This document shows, in pieces, positions 1 to 9,638 of a stretch of DNA of 64,000 nucleotides. A model generated the notes under the pieces. That model saw nothing but the letters and a program-made list of their open reading frames with translations, had not been told where the DNA came from and searched no databases. The DNA lies in the NCBI RefSeq assembly GCF_040412085.2, contig NZ_CP115920.1, positions 1,302,001 to 1,366,000 of the forward strand, read 5' to 3'. This DNA comes from Vibrio sp. CB1-14 (GTDB lineage Bacteria; Pseudomonadota; Gammaproteobacteria; Enterobacterales; Vibrionaceae). Position numbers and translations under genes: made by a program. Positions within the stretch are counted from its first letter, which is position 1. Each line of letters begins with the position of its first letter.

Positions 1-364
1 CGCTGTTGCGCTGCTTAAGAGAACGATATAAATAGAAGGCAAAATCCGCGGTATCTCTGACGTGTGCGGTATCAATAAAGCCGCCTTTATTGGTGAAAAT
101 GAGTCCATTCACTTCGTCAGATGCGCCAAATAGGCTGCCGACAACACTGGCTGACCCATCGTTGAATACGTGCGCATCGACATCTTCGGTATTAAGAACG
201 TTCTTGATCGAGTAGAAAGGAACCGGGACGCTTCCTAGCTCTGCTTTAAGGCCAGTTCCAAAGGCGCAGCATGGTCTGATCCCTACTGGTACGGTCTCGG
301 AATCCGCGAAGCTTGGCGCTGCAGCGGTCAGAGTAAGACTCAGTAGCAATAGTATTTTTGTCAT
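1..364 (-). CDS. DUF4056-type exported protein, N-terminal part (gene cut by window edge)
   Basis: About 121 codons are visible from an ATG at 364; the C-terminal part lies beyond base 1. The first 20 residues look like a Sec signal peptide (MTKILLLLSL..., ending near SFA-DS), so the protein is probably periplasmic or envelope-located. After it come RPCCAFG near the mature start, a PVPFYSIKNV stretch, and NGLIFTNKGGFIDTAHVRD near residues 87-105. The RPCCAFG and GGFIDTAHVRD patterns are what I remember of DUF4056 proteins of gammaproteobacteria, whose function is unknown. The family call rests on recall of these motifs. No lipobox is present. The neighbouring diguanylate cyclase ends 144 bp upstream on the same strand, so the two may or may not share a transcript. 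Confidence 0.6.
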   Translation of the reverse strand, partial: MTKILLLLSLTLTAAAPSFADSETVPVGIRPCCAFGTGLKAELGSVPVPFYSIKNVLNTEDVDAHVFNDGSASVVGSLFGASDEVNGLIFTNKGGFIDTAHVRDTADFAFYLYRSLKQRNS

Positions 365-507
365 AGGTGAACCAAATCAGTGAGTGGAACAAAAAAGCGC
401 AAGATTGTGCAGTGTACGCACCTGCTGTTTGTCAAAAAAATGCAATAATTTGTCGTGAGGATAATAACCGTTTGAATAAATAGTATTTACCATTTGCTGC
501 CAATTCG

Positions 508-2331
508 CTAATCAAGGTTTGACGGCTCAGATTGAACCTGGTTTCGCCCGTTTTGTTTTGCTCTGTATAAAGCAGCATCGGCGCTTTCCAATAATTGCTG
601 CGTTGTTAGCTGTTCTTCGGCGAGCTGATGAGCAACGCCAACAGAAATCGATAGCACGTTGAACGGATTGTTTCCTGAATGTGGAATGTTGAGTGATATT
701 ATTTCTTGGCGCATTTTTTCCGCCAAGGTCATGGCTTCTTGAGCTGAGACATTGACCAGCAGGGCACAAAACTCCTCGCCGCCAATACGCGCGACCATAT
801 GACCACAAGGTACAAGCACTTGCTTTAAAGTGTTGGCCACATAACGCAGCGCAAAATCACCTTGAACGTGACCGTACAGGTCGTTGTATTGTTTGAAGTG
901 ATCGACATCAATCATCATGGTAGTAATACTACTGACAAAGAGGCTATGAGTATGATGTTCAAGCTCGCTCATGAATGGGCGGCGATTCGGCAACCCAGTT
1001 AGCTCGTCAGTTTCTGCGGCGATGTGTAAACGTTGATTGGCCTCTATAAGTTCCTCTTGCAGCGCGGTCATTTCTTTTTGGCTGCGTAGCCGCAGATGCA
1101 TTTCACTGACTGTGGTTGAAAGCCGACTTAAAATGGCTCGCTGCGTGTCACTCCAGTCATGTGCGCCATGGATATTGGAAGCAATAAGAAGGCCAAATAT
1201 CGCTTTACCATCGATCAGGGGAAAAATGGCTACCGAATCGATTCCTAGCTTCTTCATCATGCTGTACTCAGAATCCGCTTGGCTCTTTAGAAACTCAATG
1301 TCATTAATCACAATAGGTTCTAGAGAAAGTAGACGACGTTGCAGCAATGCCATCGAGCCGATATTGAACCCCTCGAGGTAAGGGTTTTTACTCCCATCTG
1401 CTCGCCATGAATAGCGATAGTGCGCAATATTGTCGTCAATAGTGAGTACGCTGAGTCTGTCGATGTCGAGCAAACGGCCTATGGGCTCAAATGCACGGTA
1501 CATAACTGTCGCCATGTTGTCCTCGCTGCAGGTCAGAATATTGAGTGACATATCGGCGAGGATACGATGCAGCTTACTTTGGGTTTTGTAGGCTTTGGTT
1601 TGAATCTCGATGCTCTGCTCGAGTTGATTCTGATGATGAAGCAGTTGTCGCTCTGTACGTCTTTGTGCCGCTATCGCGCGCCTTGAAGCGTTATTGAGGT
1701 TTTGCAGTGCTTTCGCAACGTAGGAGAGCTCATCTTGACGCTGAGTCAGACTGTTGGGCAGCTTTAATTTACTCGACGTTTGAGGGTTGATGGTTTTTGA
1801 TATCGTATAAAGCTCGTTAAGCGGTTTAGTGACTAGCGAGTAAACCACCACCACAACAATGGCGATGATCACTAAGGCTTCTAGGGTGTTTAAAAGAAAT
1901 CCTAATGCTAACCGAGATAATACTTCTTCTTGAATCTTTGAGTCGTCAATTTGATAGGACAAGGTACCGAGCATTCTACCGTGGTGGCGTAGATCATAGC
2001 TGTGAGTCGTCGAAGTTAACGGTTCGGATACGTTGGCATCGAGCATGGTGCCATCGGTACTTTTGAGCTGAATATTCTGGATGTTGCTGTCTTTACTGAC
2101 GCTTATTAGCAGTTGCTCCAGTTGACGAAGATCCAGATCCCAAAGCGCCTCTGAAATCGGGTAATACAGGGAGCGTACATGGCGCAGGGTATTATCTTCG
2201 GCCTGCTTCATTTCTTGTTGATAGTCGACGTAGGCTTGGATTGAAATGTTTAATAACGCCAATAAACCGGTCGCCACCACCATGATGGCGATGATTTTGT
2301 GTCTGAGTGTTTTCATAGGGAGCGATGTCAC
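508..2331 (-). CDS. Membrane diguanylate cyclase: periplasmic sensor, HAMP, GAF, GGDEF
   Basis: A 607-residue inner-membrane protein expected to make cyclic di-GMP from GTP. Domain order: TM1 about 12-33, periplasmic domain about 34-140 with SEALWDLDLRQLEQLL (CHASE8-like appearance), TM2 about 143-167, HAMP-like linker and coiled coil about 168-260, GAF about 262-412, GGDEF about 440-600 with DELTGLPNRR and the active-site GGEEF at 517-521. The inhibitory RxxD position five residues before GGEEF reads PCGH (508-511), so product inhibition at that site is probably lost. The GTG start at 2331 overlaps the stop of the upstream binding-protein gene (GTGA) and has an AGGAG five bases before it; an internal ATG at 2316 lacks such a site. 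The coupling suggests the binding protein is its periplasmic partner. Confidence 0.88.
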   Translation of the reverse strand: MTSLPMKTLRHKIIAIMVVATGLLALLNISIQAYVDYQQEMKQAEDNTLRHVRSLYYPISEALWDLDLRQLEQLLISVSKDSNIQNIQLKSTDGTMLDANVSEPLTSTTHSYDLRHHGRMLGTLSYQIDDSKIQEEVLSRLALGFLLNTLEALVIIAIVVVVVYSLVTKPLNELYTISKTINPQTSSKLKLPNSLTQRQDELSYVAKALQNLNNASRRAIAAQRRTERQLLHHQNQLEQSIEIQTKAYKTQSKLHRILADMSLNILTCSEDNMATVMYRAFEPIGRLLDIDRLSVLTIDDNIAHYRYSWRADGSKNPYLEGFNIGSMALLQRRLLSLEPIVINDIEFLKSQADSEYSMMKKLGIDSVAIFPLIDGKAIFGLLIASNIHGAHDWSDTQRAILSRLSTTVSEMHLRLRSQKEMTALQEELIEANQRLHIAAETDELTGLPNRRPFMSELEHHTHSLFVSSITTMMIDVDHFKQYNDLYGHVQGDFALRYVANTLKQVLVPCGHMVARIGGEEFCALLVNVSAQEAMTLAEKMRQEIISLNIPHSGNNPFNVLSISVGVAHQLAEEQLTTQQLLESADAALYRAKQNGRNQVQSEPSNLD

Positions 2332-3404
2332 TTGAGCTCCTCAGACTTGGGTACAAATGGATCGATAGGGTTTTGTTGAATGTCGATTTTTCGGAAATCT
2401 ATCCGCTGCCAGTCTTTATCTTTTAATATGTTGTAGAACTCAGAGGGATAAAGTACCGGTTGGAACAAATTGTATTTGGTGCGCTGTGGCCAAGGTTCAT
2501 TGTGCAAATAGTGATGGATTTTGACTAACGACAGACCCACCGCGGTGAAATGGCCTCCCGCCAGAGAGGAGACTTCGCCCTGTGCCAATGCGTTTAACAC
2601 TTGGTTGGATGTGTTGATTGTCCCAACAAAGATGTCACTGCCGATTGGGATATTGGCTTCTTCGATGGCCTTAATCGCGCCAAACGCCATGTGATCGTTG
2701 GCTGTCCATAGGTAGCGTACGTTGTCATGTCTATTCAACAAGATTTTGGTCTGTTCATAGGCAATGGATTCCGACCAGTCTCCGTGCACGCGTTGGGCTA
2801 AGGAAGTATTCTCATTTTGCATGATAAATGATGTTGCCCCTGCCTCTCGATTGTTGGATGCAGGAGTGGTTTTATCACCAGAGATGAGTAGAAAGTCACC
2901 CGGCTGTCCTCTGCCTTTAACAAACAGATCCTGTGCACTGACAAACCCGATATGATAGTTGTCTGGAAATACCCCAGGTAGTAGACGCTTGGACCAGTCA
3001 GGTATGTTGGAGACAAGTCGTTTGTCATTGGATGATAAGTCATTGAGTGCAAAAGTAACTTTGATTTGTGGCGACGTTATGGACTCCAGCAAGGCGAGTC
3101 CTGCCCCTTTTTCGTTCACGAGAATGACAAAATCCGGAGTGGGACTTTGCTGCAATCTTTCGACAAGCTCTTGACGGGTGAGAAGTCGGTCACGTTTACC
3201 ATGGATGATCTCGAGCTGTAAGCCCAAAGCATCTGCCGCCGCTTGTGCATAGAGGTCGACATCATGCCAAAAGCTCTCTTGCGCAAACCCGGGGTTTACG
3301 AACAACACTCGGCTATCAGCTTGATGCGGCGTATTGTCGCCTTTTGCTGCAATGGCTGTGCCTGATAATAAACAGTAGACGCAAAGCGCCCAAATCGCTC
3401 TCAT
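2328..3404 (-). CDS. Periplasmic sugar-type (LuxP/RbsB-like) substrate-binding protein
   Basis: 358 residues with a signal peptide of about 20 residues (MRAIWALCVYC...AIAA). The body reads as a type I periplasmic binding protein: VLFVNPGFAQESFWHDVDLYAQAAA as first strand/helix (about 32-56), DFVILVNEKGAGLALLESI (about 91-109), an alternating Rossmann-like pattern, and TANDHMAFGAIKAIEEANI (about 233-251), the hinge-region pattern of ribose/AI-2 binding proteins. A GGGAG lies seven bases before the ATG. No permease or ATPase gene is adjacent; instead the next gene on the same strand, overlapping by four bases, is a membrane diguanylate cyclase. This resembles the LuxP-LuxQ arrangement and suggests ligand sensing rather than uptake, which is inference. 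The ligand is not predictable from sequence. Confidence 0.8.
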   Translation of the reverse strand: MRAIWALCVYCLLSGTAIAAKGDNTPHQADSRVLFVNPGFAQESFWHDVDLYAQAAADALGLQLEIIHGKRDRLLTRQELVERLQQSPTPDFVILVNEKGAGLALLESITSPQIKVTFALNDLSSNDKRLVSNIPDWSKRLLPGVFPDNYHIGFVSAQDLFVKGRGQPGDFLLISGDKTTPASNNREAGATSFIMQNENTSLAQRVHGDWSESIAYEQTKILLNRHDNVRYLWTANDHMAFGAIKAIEEANIPIGSDIFVGTINTSNQVLNALAQGEVSSLAGGHFTAVGLSLVKIHHYLHNEPWPQRTKYNLFQPVLYPSEFYNILKDKDWQRIDFRKIDIQQNPIDPFVPKSEELK

Positions 3405-3572
3405 AACAACACTCCCTGTGTTAGAGAAAATTATGGAAGTGATTTGTTAAAACGTCGAATAGTTGTGAGTGAAATCACATGAATGAGGCAGGAGTCTCAA
3501 TTATAAAACGTTGGATATCAGGGGGAAAGTAAATGGGTAATATGCAGTTTGGTGCCTAACTGGTAAGAAATT

Positions 3573-3593
3573 AGAGGGTGCCGGGCACCCTCT
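3573..3593 (-). terminator. Hairpin after mnmC, probable terminator
   Basis: A 10-bp perfect inverted repeat (AGAGGGTGCC / GGCACCCTCT, one-base spacer, which would open to a small loop) lies 17 bases past the mnmC stop. On the minus strand it is followed by a T-rich TAATTTCTT, a weak U-tract. It separates mnmC from the binding-protein gene. Confidence 0.6.
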
Positions 3594-3609
3594 ATATTCG
3601 CTTTGAAAC

Positions 3610-5613
3610 TTAGCTTAGTGGCTTAGCCTTATTAATGCGTTTTATCCAGGTTCTTGAAGGATGAAGCTCATTGAGCACATCGACTGGCAGTGGCAGTGGG
3701 TCGCCACAAACCTCGGAAGCTAGCAGTTCGGCCAATAGTGGCGCTGAGCTGAGCCCACGTGAGCCAAGACCTAACATGCAGTAAAGTTCAGGGTGCTGAG
3801 CTAATTGAAGGAGCTGACTGCCTTGCTCATCGTAAGCATGGCTGAGCGCTTCAAAATTGGCCACTTGGCCGACAAACGGCAAATGATCTCGGCTGACCGT
3901 ACGGATCCCTTGGCGCGATTGCTTGTCGCTGGTGTCGACCTCGTTCACCCAATCTACATTAGGTACGCACGCTTTCAGTTTGTCGCCATTTTCTTGCTGG
4001 GCTGTCGAATCAAAGTCGGTATTGATGTGCTTACGATCGTAACTGGCGCCTATACAGTGCGTCATGGTGTTTGGATTGTGAGGTGTCATATAGCCGTCGT
4101 AACACAAAACCGACTTAATCGCTTCGAGTGTTTTTGTGGTTGGAATGTGGCTGACTTGTCCTTTTACTGCGGTCAGATGCAGCGCTTTGGTTTGAGCAAG
4201 ATGGCTAAACTCGTGACCATTGGCAATAATGACGGCATCAAAATTTGGGCTCACTGGCAAGTTAGAACCATTAACTTGCCAGTGACCGTTATCGACTTGC
4301 TCAATCGAATCAATTTCAGCGTTGAAATGCGCGCTAAGTTTGCCACTGTTTGCGTAGTGGCGAATAAGGCCTTGAGTTAACTCAGCCGGGCAAAGCCATC
4401 CCCCTAGCGGGTAATGAACGCTAGCGTGCGGCGAGGCTACGCCAATCGCTTGGCTGGTTTGCTTTGCATCGAGTTGATGAATGAGCTCGCTTGGGAAATT
4501 GCCTTCGAGCATACGTGTAAGCTTTTGCTCTGATTTCTCATCCCACATGAGCTGCGTGACACCGCACCAATCATGGTCAAAATCAAATTGGTTTGCCGCT
4601 TGTTCGGCGAATTGTCTCGCATATAAAAACGCGGGTGCGAAGACGCGTGACACGCCACGATGTTCGCCATTGAGGAGTGGGTAGACGGCGCCTTGTCGAT
4701 TGCCAGACGCACCTTCTGCCGGTTGTGAATCTTTGCAAAACAGGCTGGTTTGAATGCCACGCTTCTCTAATGCGGCGATTAAGGTTGCGCTGGCAACACC
4801 ACCACCGATGATGGCGACGTGTTGTGGACGCGGTTTTTCACTGCGATAGTAAAGAGGTTCATAGTTACTATAAGGCTGCTTTTGTGCGATGTGACCAACA
4901 ATCATGTCGCGTTTGGTGCCAAAGCCTTTGGCTTTTTTCATCTCAAAGCCCGCTTCAATCAAACCGCGTCGGACAAATCCGGCAGCGGTGAACGTGGCGC
5001 AGGTGCAATCTTGTTTGGCAAGTTTCACCATGCCATTGAAGAGGTCTTGATTCCACATCTCTGGGTTTTTGCTAGGCGCGAAACCATCAAGGAACCAACA
5101 GTCGACAACGCCTTGTGATGGGGTTGGCACGCTTGGTAGGCAGTCTTTAATGTCACCAAACCAGAGATCGAGTGTGATGGCGCCATCAGCGAGCACAATT
5201 CGGTGGCATTCTGGCACGGCGATAGGGTAGTGGGCTTGCAGCTGCTTGGCATAGGTTGCCAGCTCCGGCCAAGATTCATGTGCTTTGATCAGATCTTGCT
5301 GAGATAATGGGTATTTTTCAAAGCTGATAAAGTGCAGCTCTTGCAACGCCGCGTTTGGGTTTTGTTGTCTGAATTGTTCAAACCACTGCCATACTGCGAG
5401 AAAGTTCAGTCCGGTGCCAAATCCTGTTTCCGCAATGACAAAACGCGGCTGCTCGAAATCGTGCCAACGCTCTGGAAGTCGGTTTTGCTTCAAGAATACG
5501 TAACGAGTTTCTTCTAAACCATTGACATTGGAGAAGTAAACATCGTCAAATTGATCGGATACCGGGGTGCCCGACTCATTCCAGTCGAGTTGCGCATGAG
5601 TGATGGAAGTCAT
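3610..5613 (-). CDS. mnmC: Bifunctional tRNA mnm5s2U biosynthesis protein MnmC
   Basis: 667 residues, normal for the fused enzyme. The C-terminal FAD oxidase removes the carboxymethyl group from cmnm5(s2)U34 of tRNA and the N-terminal SAM methyltransferase remethylates it to mnm5(s2)U. Visible motifs: methyltransferase [14 protein letters not shown] at about 65-78 and [12 protein letters not shown] at 176-187; FAD dinucleotide fold [20 protein letters not shown] at about 267-286; [20 protein letters not shown] near the C terminus. The gene is divergent from fabB, the same neighbour as in Escherichia coli. No strong Shine-Dalgarno sequence precedes the ATG. Nothing suggests damage. Confidence 0.96.
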   Translation of the reverse strand: MTSITHAQLDWNESGTPVSDQFDDVYFSNVNGLEETRYVFLKQNRLPERWHDFEQPRFVIAETGFGTGLNFLAVWQWFEQFRQQNPNAALQELHFISFEKYPLSQQDLIKAHESWPELATYAKQLQAHYPIAVPECHRIVLADGAITLDLWFGDIKDCLPSVPTPSQGVVDCWFLDGFAPSKNPEMWNQDLFNGMVKLAKQDCTCATFTAAGFVRRGLIEAGFEMKKAKGFGTKRDMIVGHIAQKQPYSNYEPLYYRSEKPRPQHVAIIGGGVASATLIAALEKRGIQTSLFCKDSQPAEGASGNRQGAVYPLLNGEHRGVSRVFAPAFLYARQFAEQAANQFDFDHDWCGVTQLMWDEKSEQKLTRMLEGNFPSELIHQLDAKQTSQAIGVASPHASVHYPLGGWLCPAELTQGLIRHYANSGKLSAHFNAEIDSIEQVDNGHWQVNGSNLPVSPNFDAVIIANGHEFSHLAQTKALHLTAVKGQVSHIPTTKTLEAIKSVLCYDGYMTPHNPNTMTHCIGASYDRKHINTDFDSTAQQENGDKLKACVPNVDWVNEVDTSDKQSRQGIRTVSRDHLPFVGQVANFEALSHAYDEQGSQLLQLAQHPELYCMLGLGSRGLSSAPLLAELLASEVCGDPLPLPVDVLNELHPSRTWIKRINKAKPLS

Positions 5614-5677
5614 AATTTTGACACTTATCTCGTGTTATACCCCTAGGTAGAAAGTTATCACAACTACATTTAGTGGG

Positions 5678-5700
5678 GCATCGATAGCATTTATTGATGC
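5678..5700. promoter_or_regulatory. Inverted repeat in the mnmC-fabB divergent promoter region
   Basis: GCATCGAT, seven bases, ATTGATGC: 7 of 8 positions pair. It is centred about 76 bp upstream of mnmC and 100 bp upstream of fabB, where a regulator of either gene could bind. It does not match the FabR or FadR consensus as I remember them. Assignment is open. Confidence 0.3.
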
Positions 5701-5788
5701 GAATTGTACGAATTTATGGGAAAGCTGACCACTTTTATCCTGTATCTTCGTTATCATTTAGCCGTTTATGAATTTATAGGAATGTCAC

Positions 5789-7000
5789 ATGAAACGAGTC
5801 GTAATTACCGGTATGGGTATTGTTTCGAGCATCGGTAACAACGTTGAAGAAGTTTTAGCGTCTCTTAAAGCAGGCCGTTCTGGTATTAACGCCTCTGAGC
5901 AATTCAAAGAGATGGGCCTTCGTTCTCAAGTTTGGGGTGATTTGAAAATTAACCCTGCTGAGCATATCGACCGTAAAAAAATGCGCTTCATGGGCGACGC
6001 AGCGGCGTACGCATATCTTTCAATGGAGCAAGCGATCGAAGACGCAGGTCTGACAGACGATCAAGTTTCAAATGACCGCACAGGTATCGTTGCAGGTTCT
6101 GGTGGTGCGTCTGCACTTAACCAAACACTTGCAGTGGATACACTACGCGCCAAAGGCGTGAAGCGTGTTGGTCCTTACATGGTACCTCGTACTATGTCAT
6201 CAACTGTGTCAGCGTGTCTGGCAACACCATTTAAAATCCGTGGTGTGAACTACACAATGAGCTCAGCATGTGCAACGTCAGCTCACTGTATCGGTCACGC
6301 GATGGAGCTTATCCAACTTGGTAAGCAAGACATCGTATTTGCTGGTGGTGGTGAAGAGCTAGATTGGTCACAAACTATGATGTTTGATGCCATGGGTGCA
6401 CTGTCTACTAAATACAACGAAACCCCAGAAAAAGCATCACGTACTTACGATGCGAACCGTGACGGTTTTGTTATCTCTGGTGGCGGCGGCATGGTTGTTG
6501 TTGAAGAACTCGAGCACGCTCTTGCACGTGGCGCAAAAATCTACGGTGAGGTTGTGGGTTACGGTGCAACATCAGACGGCTACGACATGGTAGCACCATC
6601 TGGTGAAGGCGCAGTGCGTTGTATGAAGATGGCAATGCAAGATGTTGAGGTGATTGATTACGTGAACACTCACGGCACATCTACGCCAGTAGGTGATGTT
6701 AAAGAGCTTGGCGCTATCCAAGAAGTCTTTGGCGGCAACAGTCCTGCTATCTCAGCAACGAAAGCAATGACTGGTCACGCGCTAGGTGCGGCAGGTGTAC
6801 ACGAAGCGATTTACTCAGCGCTGATGCTACACCATAGCTTTATTGCACCAAGCATCAACGTTGATGAGCTAGACGAAGCGGCAGAAGGCCTAGATATCGT
6901 CACTGAAACTCGTGAGCAAGAGCTAAACACGGTGATGTCTAACAGCTTTGGTTTCGGTGGCACGAACGCAACACTAGTACTGAAGAAGTACCAAGGTTAA
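5789..7000 (+). CDS. fabB: 3-oxoacyl-ACP synthase I (KAS I)
   Basis: 403 residues, standard for FabB. It condenses malonyl-ACP with acyl-ACP in type II fatty-acid synthesis and is needed for unsaturated fatty acids. The catalytic triad is present: nucleophile C161 in SSACATS, H295 in [10 protein letters not shown] and H330 in TGHALGAAG. The C terminus [16 protein letters not shown] is the usual KAS ending. AGGA lies seven bases before the ATG. It is monocistronic, closed by a clear terminator, and divergent from mnmC. Confidence 0.97.
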   Translation: MKRVVITGMGIVSSIGNNVEEVLASLKAGRSGINASEQFKEMGLRSQVWGDLKINPAEHIDRKKMRFMGDAAAYAYLSMEQAIEDAGLTDDQVSNDRTGIVAGSGGASALNQTLAVDTLRAKGVKRVGPYMVPRTMSSTVSACLATPFKIRGVNYTMSSACATSAHCIGHAMELIQLGKQDIVFAGGGEELDWSQTMMFDAMGALSTKYNETPEKASRTYDANRDGFVISGGGGMVVVEELEHALARGAKIYGEVVGYGATSDGYDMVAPSGEGAVRCMKMAMQDVEVIDYVNTHGTSTPVGDVKELGAIQEVFGGNSPAISATKAMTGHALGAAGVHEAIYSALMLHHSFIAPSINVDELDEAAEGLDIVTETREQELNTVMSNSFGFGGTNATLVLKKYQG

Positions 7001-7108
7001 CCCTGGCTAATCAGTTCTATGATTTCCAGAGCTGACTGGTGAAAACCAGTCGCAGACGCAAGTTTTAATCCCTGGAGAGCGGGTTAAAATCCTTTTGTTC
7101 TGGATCTT

Positions 7109-7135
7109 GCCCAGCCAAATGGCTGGGCATTTTTG
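7109..7135 (+). terminator. Rho-independent terminator of fabB
   Basis: Stem GCCCAGCC / GGCTGGGC with loop AAAT, followed by ATTTTTG. A second small hairpin (GACTGG TGAAAA CCAGTC, 7031-7048) lies between this and the fabB stop and may be part of the 3' end. Confidence 0.85.
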
Positions 7136-7242
7136 TACCTGAATTTTGCTATGCACTATCTTTCTTTCCCACCTACTCGACACATGCTGCTATATCTTGC
7201 ACAATTCAGCCTATTGTAAGGACAACCCCTTTGGAACTTCCC

Positions 7243-8376
7243 ATGAAGATTATTGTTGATGAGGCAATGCCTTATGCCGTTGAGCTGTTTAGCCAACTCG
7301 GAGAAGTGATCGCCAAACCTGGCCGCGAGTTAACGGCTGACGATCTTGTTGATGTTGATGCGCTTATGATTCGCTCGATCACTAAGGTTAATGAAGCGCT
7401 TTTAGAAAAGGCCAATAAGCTTAAATTCGTTGGCACCGCAACCGCGGGAATGGATCATGTTGACCAAGCGCTTCTAGAGCAGCGAGGTATTTTCTTTACT
7501 GCCGCTCCAGGTTGCAACAAAGTGGGCGTGGCCGAGTATGTTATCAGTAGTTTGATGGTTATTGCTCAGCAGCAAGGTTTCTCTATCTTTGATAAAACAG
7601 TGGGTATCATTGGTTGTGGCCAGGTAGGTAGCTACCTGCAAAAGTGCTTACAAGGCATTGGAATCAAGGTTCTACTTAATGACCCACTCAATGAGCAGCA
7701 AGGCGACCAAAGAGTCTTTACTGAGCTTGATACTCTGTTAGAGCAGGCAGATGTCGTCACTATGCACACGCCGATCACTCGAGAGGGTGAATATCCAACG
7801 CATCACTTAATCAACCAGGCGCGTCTTGATAATTTTCGTGCAGACCAAATTTTAATCAATGCTGCGCGTGGTCCTGTTGTAGATAACCAGGCACTCAAAC
7901 AGCGCTTACTCAAGCAAGATGGATTTACTGCCGTTCTTGATGTATTTGAGTTTGAACCAGTGGTTGATTTTGAGCTACTACCTCTGTTAACGTTCGCGAC
8001 CCCTCACATAGCGGGCTACGGTCTTGAAGGCAAAGCACGTGGTACGACCATGATCTTTAACAGCTACTGTGAGTTTTTGGGAGTATCTGAACGTGCAAAC
8101 CCTGATGCACTTTTACCCGTTGCTCCAATCCCAGAATTGACGCTAGATCGTGCGTGGGATGAAGCAACGCTGCACAGTATGACGCAGATAATCTATGATG
8201 TACGCAAGGACGATGCGATTTTCCGCCGTGAAATTCACAGCGAAAATGGCTTCGATAAAATGCGTAAACTTTATTGGGATAGACGCGAGTATGGCGCTGT
8301 CCTTGTTAAGGGTGACGAGTCTTGTAATCTCGCTCCATTAGCAGAACTAGGATTTCAAATCGAGGTAACTAAATGA
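7243..8376 (+). CDS. pdxB: Erythronate-4-phosphate dehydrogenase
   Basis: 377 residues from this ATG. The enzyme oxidises 4-phosphoerythronate in the DXP-dependent pyridoxal phosphate pathway. It shows the D-2-hydroxyacid dehydrogenase layout: [11 protein letters not shown], the NAD-binding [21 protein letters not shown] (first glycine around residue 115), [14 protein letters not shown], and [16 protein letters not shown] carrying the catalytic His, followed by the PdxB C-terminal dimerisation part. Homologs usually begin MKI, hence this start. An upstream in-frame TTG at 7231 has an AAGGA at better spacing and would add four residues, so the true start may be there. The stop overlaps the asd start by four bases (ATGA), implying coupled translation. 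Confidence 0.95.
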   Translation: MKIIVDEAMPYAVELFSQLGEVIAKPGRELTADDLVDVDALMIRSITKVNEALLEKANKLKFVGTATAGMDHVDQALLEQRGIFFTAAPGCNKVGVAEYVISSLMVIAQQQGFSIFDKTVGIIGCGQVGSYLQKCLQGIGIKVLLNDPLNEQQGDQRVFTELDTLLEQADVVTMHTPITREGEYPTHHLINQARLDNFRADQILINAARGPVVDNQALKQRLLKQDGFTAVLDVFEFEPVVDFELLPLLTFATPHIAGYGLEGKARGTTMIFNSYCEFLGVSERANPDALLPVAPIPELTLDRAWDEATLHSMTQIIYDVRKDDAIFRREIHSENGFDKMRKLYWDRREYGAVLVKGDESCNLAPLAELGFQIEVTK

Positions 8377-9386
8377 GCCAACAATTTAATATCGCTGTAT
8401 TTGGAGCAACAGGTGCTGTAGGTGAAACTATGGTCGAAGTGCTACAAGAACGTGAGTTCCCGATGGGTGACATCTACCTACTTGCGAGTGAGCGCAGTGA
8501 AGGTAAGACTTATCGTATCAACGGTAAAACAGTGAAAGTTGAGAACGTAGAGAACTTCGATTGGTCACAAGTCCATATCGCACTGTTTTCTGCAGGCGGT
8601 GAGCAATCAGCAAAATGGGCGCCTATCGCGGCAGATGAAGGTGTGGTCGTAATCGATAACTCTTCGAACTTCCGCTACGACTACGACGTACCGCTTGTGG
8701 TACCGGAAGTGAACCCAGAAGCAATTGCTGAGTTTAGAAACCGCAACATTATTGCGAACCCTAACTGTTCAACAATTCAAATGCTGGTTGCGCTTAAACC
8801 GATTCACGATGCGGTTGGTATCGAGCGCATCAACGTAACCACCTACCAATCGGTTTCTGGTGCAGGTAAGAGCGGTGTTGATGAGCTGGCAGGTCAAACA
8901 GCAATGCTACTAAACGGCAAACCTGTTGAACCCAAAGCATTTAGCCAACAAATTGCGTTCAACTGTATTCCACAAATTGACCAGTTCATGGATAACGGCT
9001 ACACCAAAGAAGAAATGAAAATGGTGTGGGAAACGCAAAAGATCTTCAACGATCCAAACCTAATGGTTAACCCAACCTGTGTTCGTGTGCCAGTATTCTA
9101 TGGACATGCAGAAGCCGTGCATCTAGAAACGAGCGCGCCTATTTCTGCAGAGGAAGTGGTGCAATTACTAGAGCAAGCTGAAGGTGTTGAAGTCTTCCAT
9201 GGTGAAGATATGCCAACTCAAGTTCGTGATGCGGGCGGCAAAGATCATGTGATGGTCGGTCGTATTCGCAATGATATAAGCCACCACAGTGGTGTGAACT
9301 TGTGGGTTGTAGCAGACAACGTCCGTAAAGGCGCAGCGACTAACGCGGTGCAAATTGCAGAAGTACTGATTCGCGACTACTTCTAA
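8373..9386 (+). CDS. asd: Aspartate-semialdehyde dehydrogenase, second Vibrio type
   Basis: 337 residues. It reduces aspartyl phosphate to aspartate semialdehyde for the lysine, threonine, methionine and diaminopimelate routes. Visible: NADP-binding [16 protein letters not shown] from about residue 9, catalytic C132 in [23 protein letters not shown], and the substrate-binding basic motif with DISHHSG near the C terminus. Length and sequence match what I remember of V. cholerae Asd2 (337 residues), encoded next to pdxB. In E. coli this position is held by the paralog usg, so the location is ancestral. Whether it is the main Asd of this organism depends on a second copy elsewhere. Confidence 0.94.
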   Translation: MSQQFNIAVFGATGAVGETMVEVLQEREFPMGDIYLLASERSEGKTYRINGKTVKVENVENFDWSQVHIALFSAGGEQSAKWAPIAADEGVVVIDNSSNFRYDYDVPLVVPEVNPEAIAEFRNRNIIANPNCSTIQMLVALKPIHDAVGIERINVTTYQSVSGAGKSGVDELAGQTAMLLNGKPVEPKAFSQQIAFNCIPQIDQFMDNGYTKEEMKMVWETQKIFNDPNLMVNPTCVRVPVFYGHAEAVHLETSAPISAEEVVQLLEQAEGVEVFHGEDMPTQVRDAGGKDHVMVGRIRNDISHHSGVNLWVVADNVRKGAATNAVQIAEVLIRDYF

Positions 9387-9471
9387 TAGGTCGAACGCCC
9401 CTCTCTTGTTCTGCGCTGTCTGCGAGGCACTGAGTGGTGCTTTATGCACCATTGCTGTTACTTTTTTAATC

Positions 9472-9495
9472 AAAGGCTCCTTTTTAGGGGCCTTT
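9472..9495 (+). terminator. Possible terminator after pdxB-asd
   Basis: Stem AAAGGCTCC / GGGGCCTTT (one G-U pair) with loop TTTTTA. Only a short A/T-rich tail follows, so this is weaker than the other terminators here. Confidence 0.4.
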
Positions 9496-9638
9496 ATACT
9501 GTTAACCAATGTGAAATTGGTACCGATATCATGCTTGAATCAAGTTTTTTTAAAGGCTGACCTATAGTTTTGGAGCTAATATCCGATATAGTAACGAGAT
9601 AATTTTTGTAATTTATATCGCAGACAGCTGAGCCTTCC

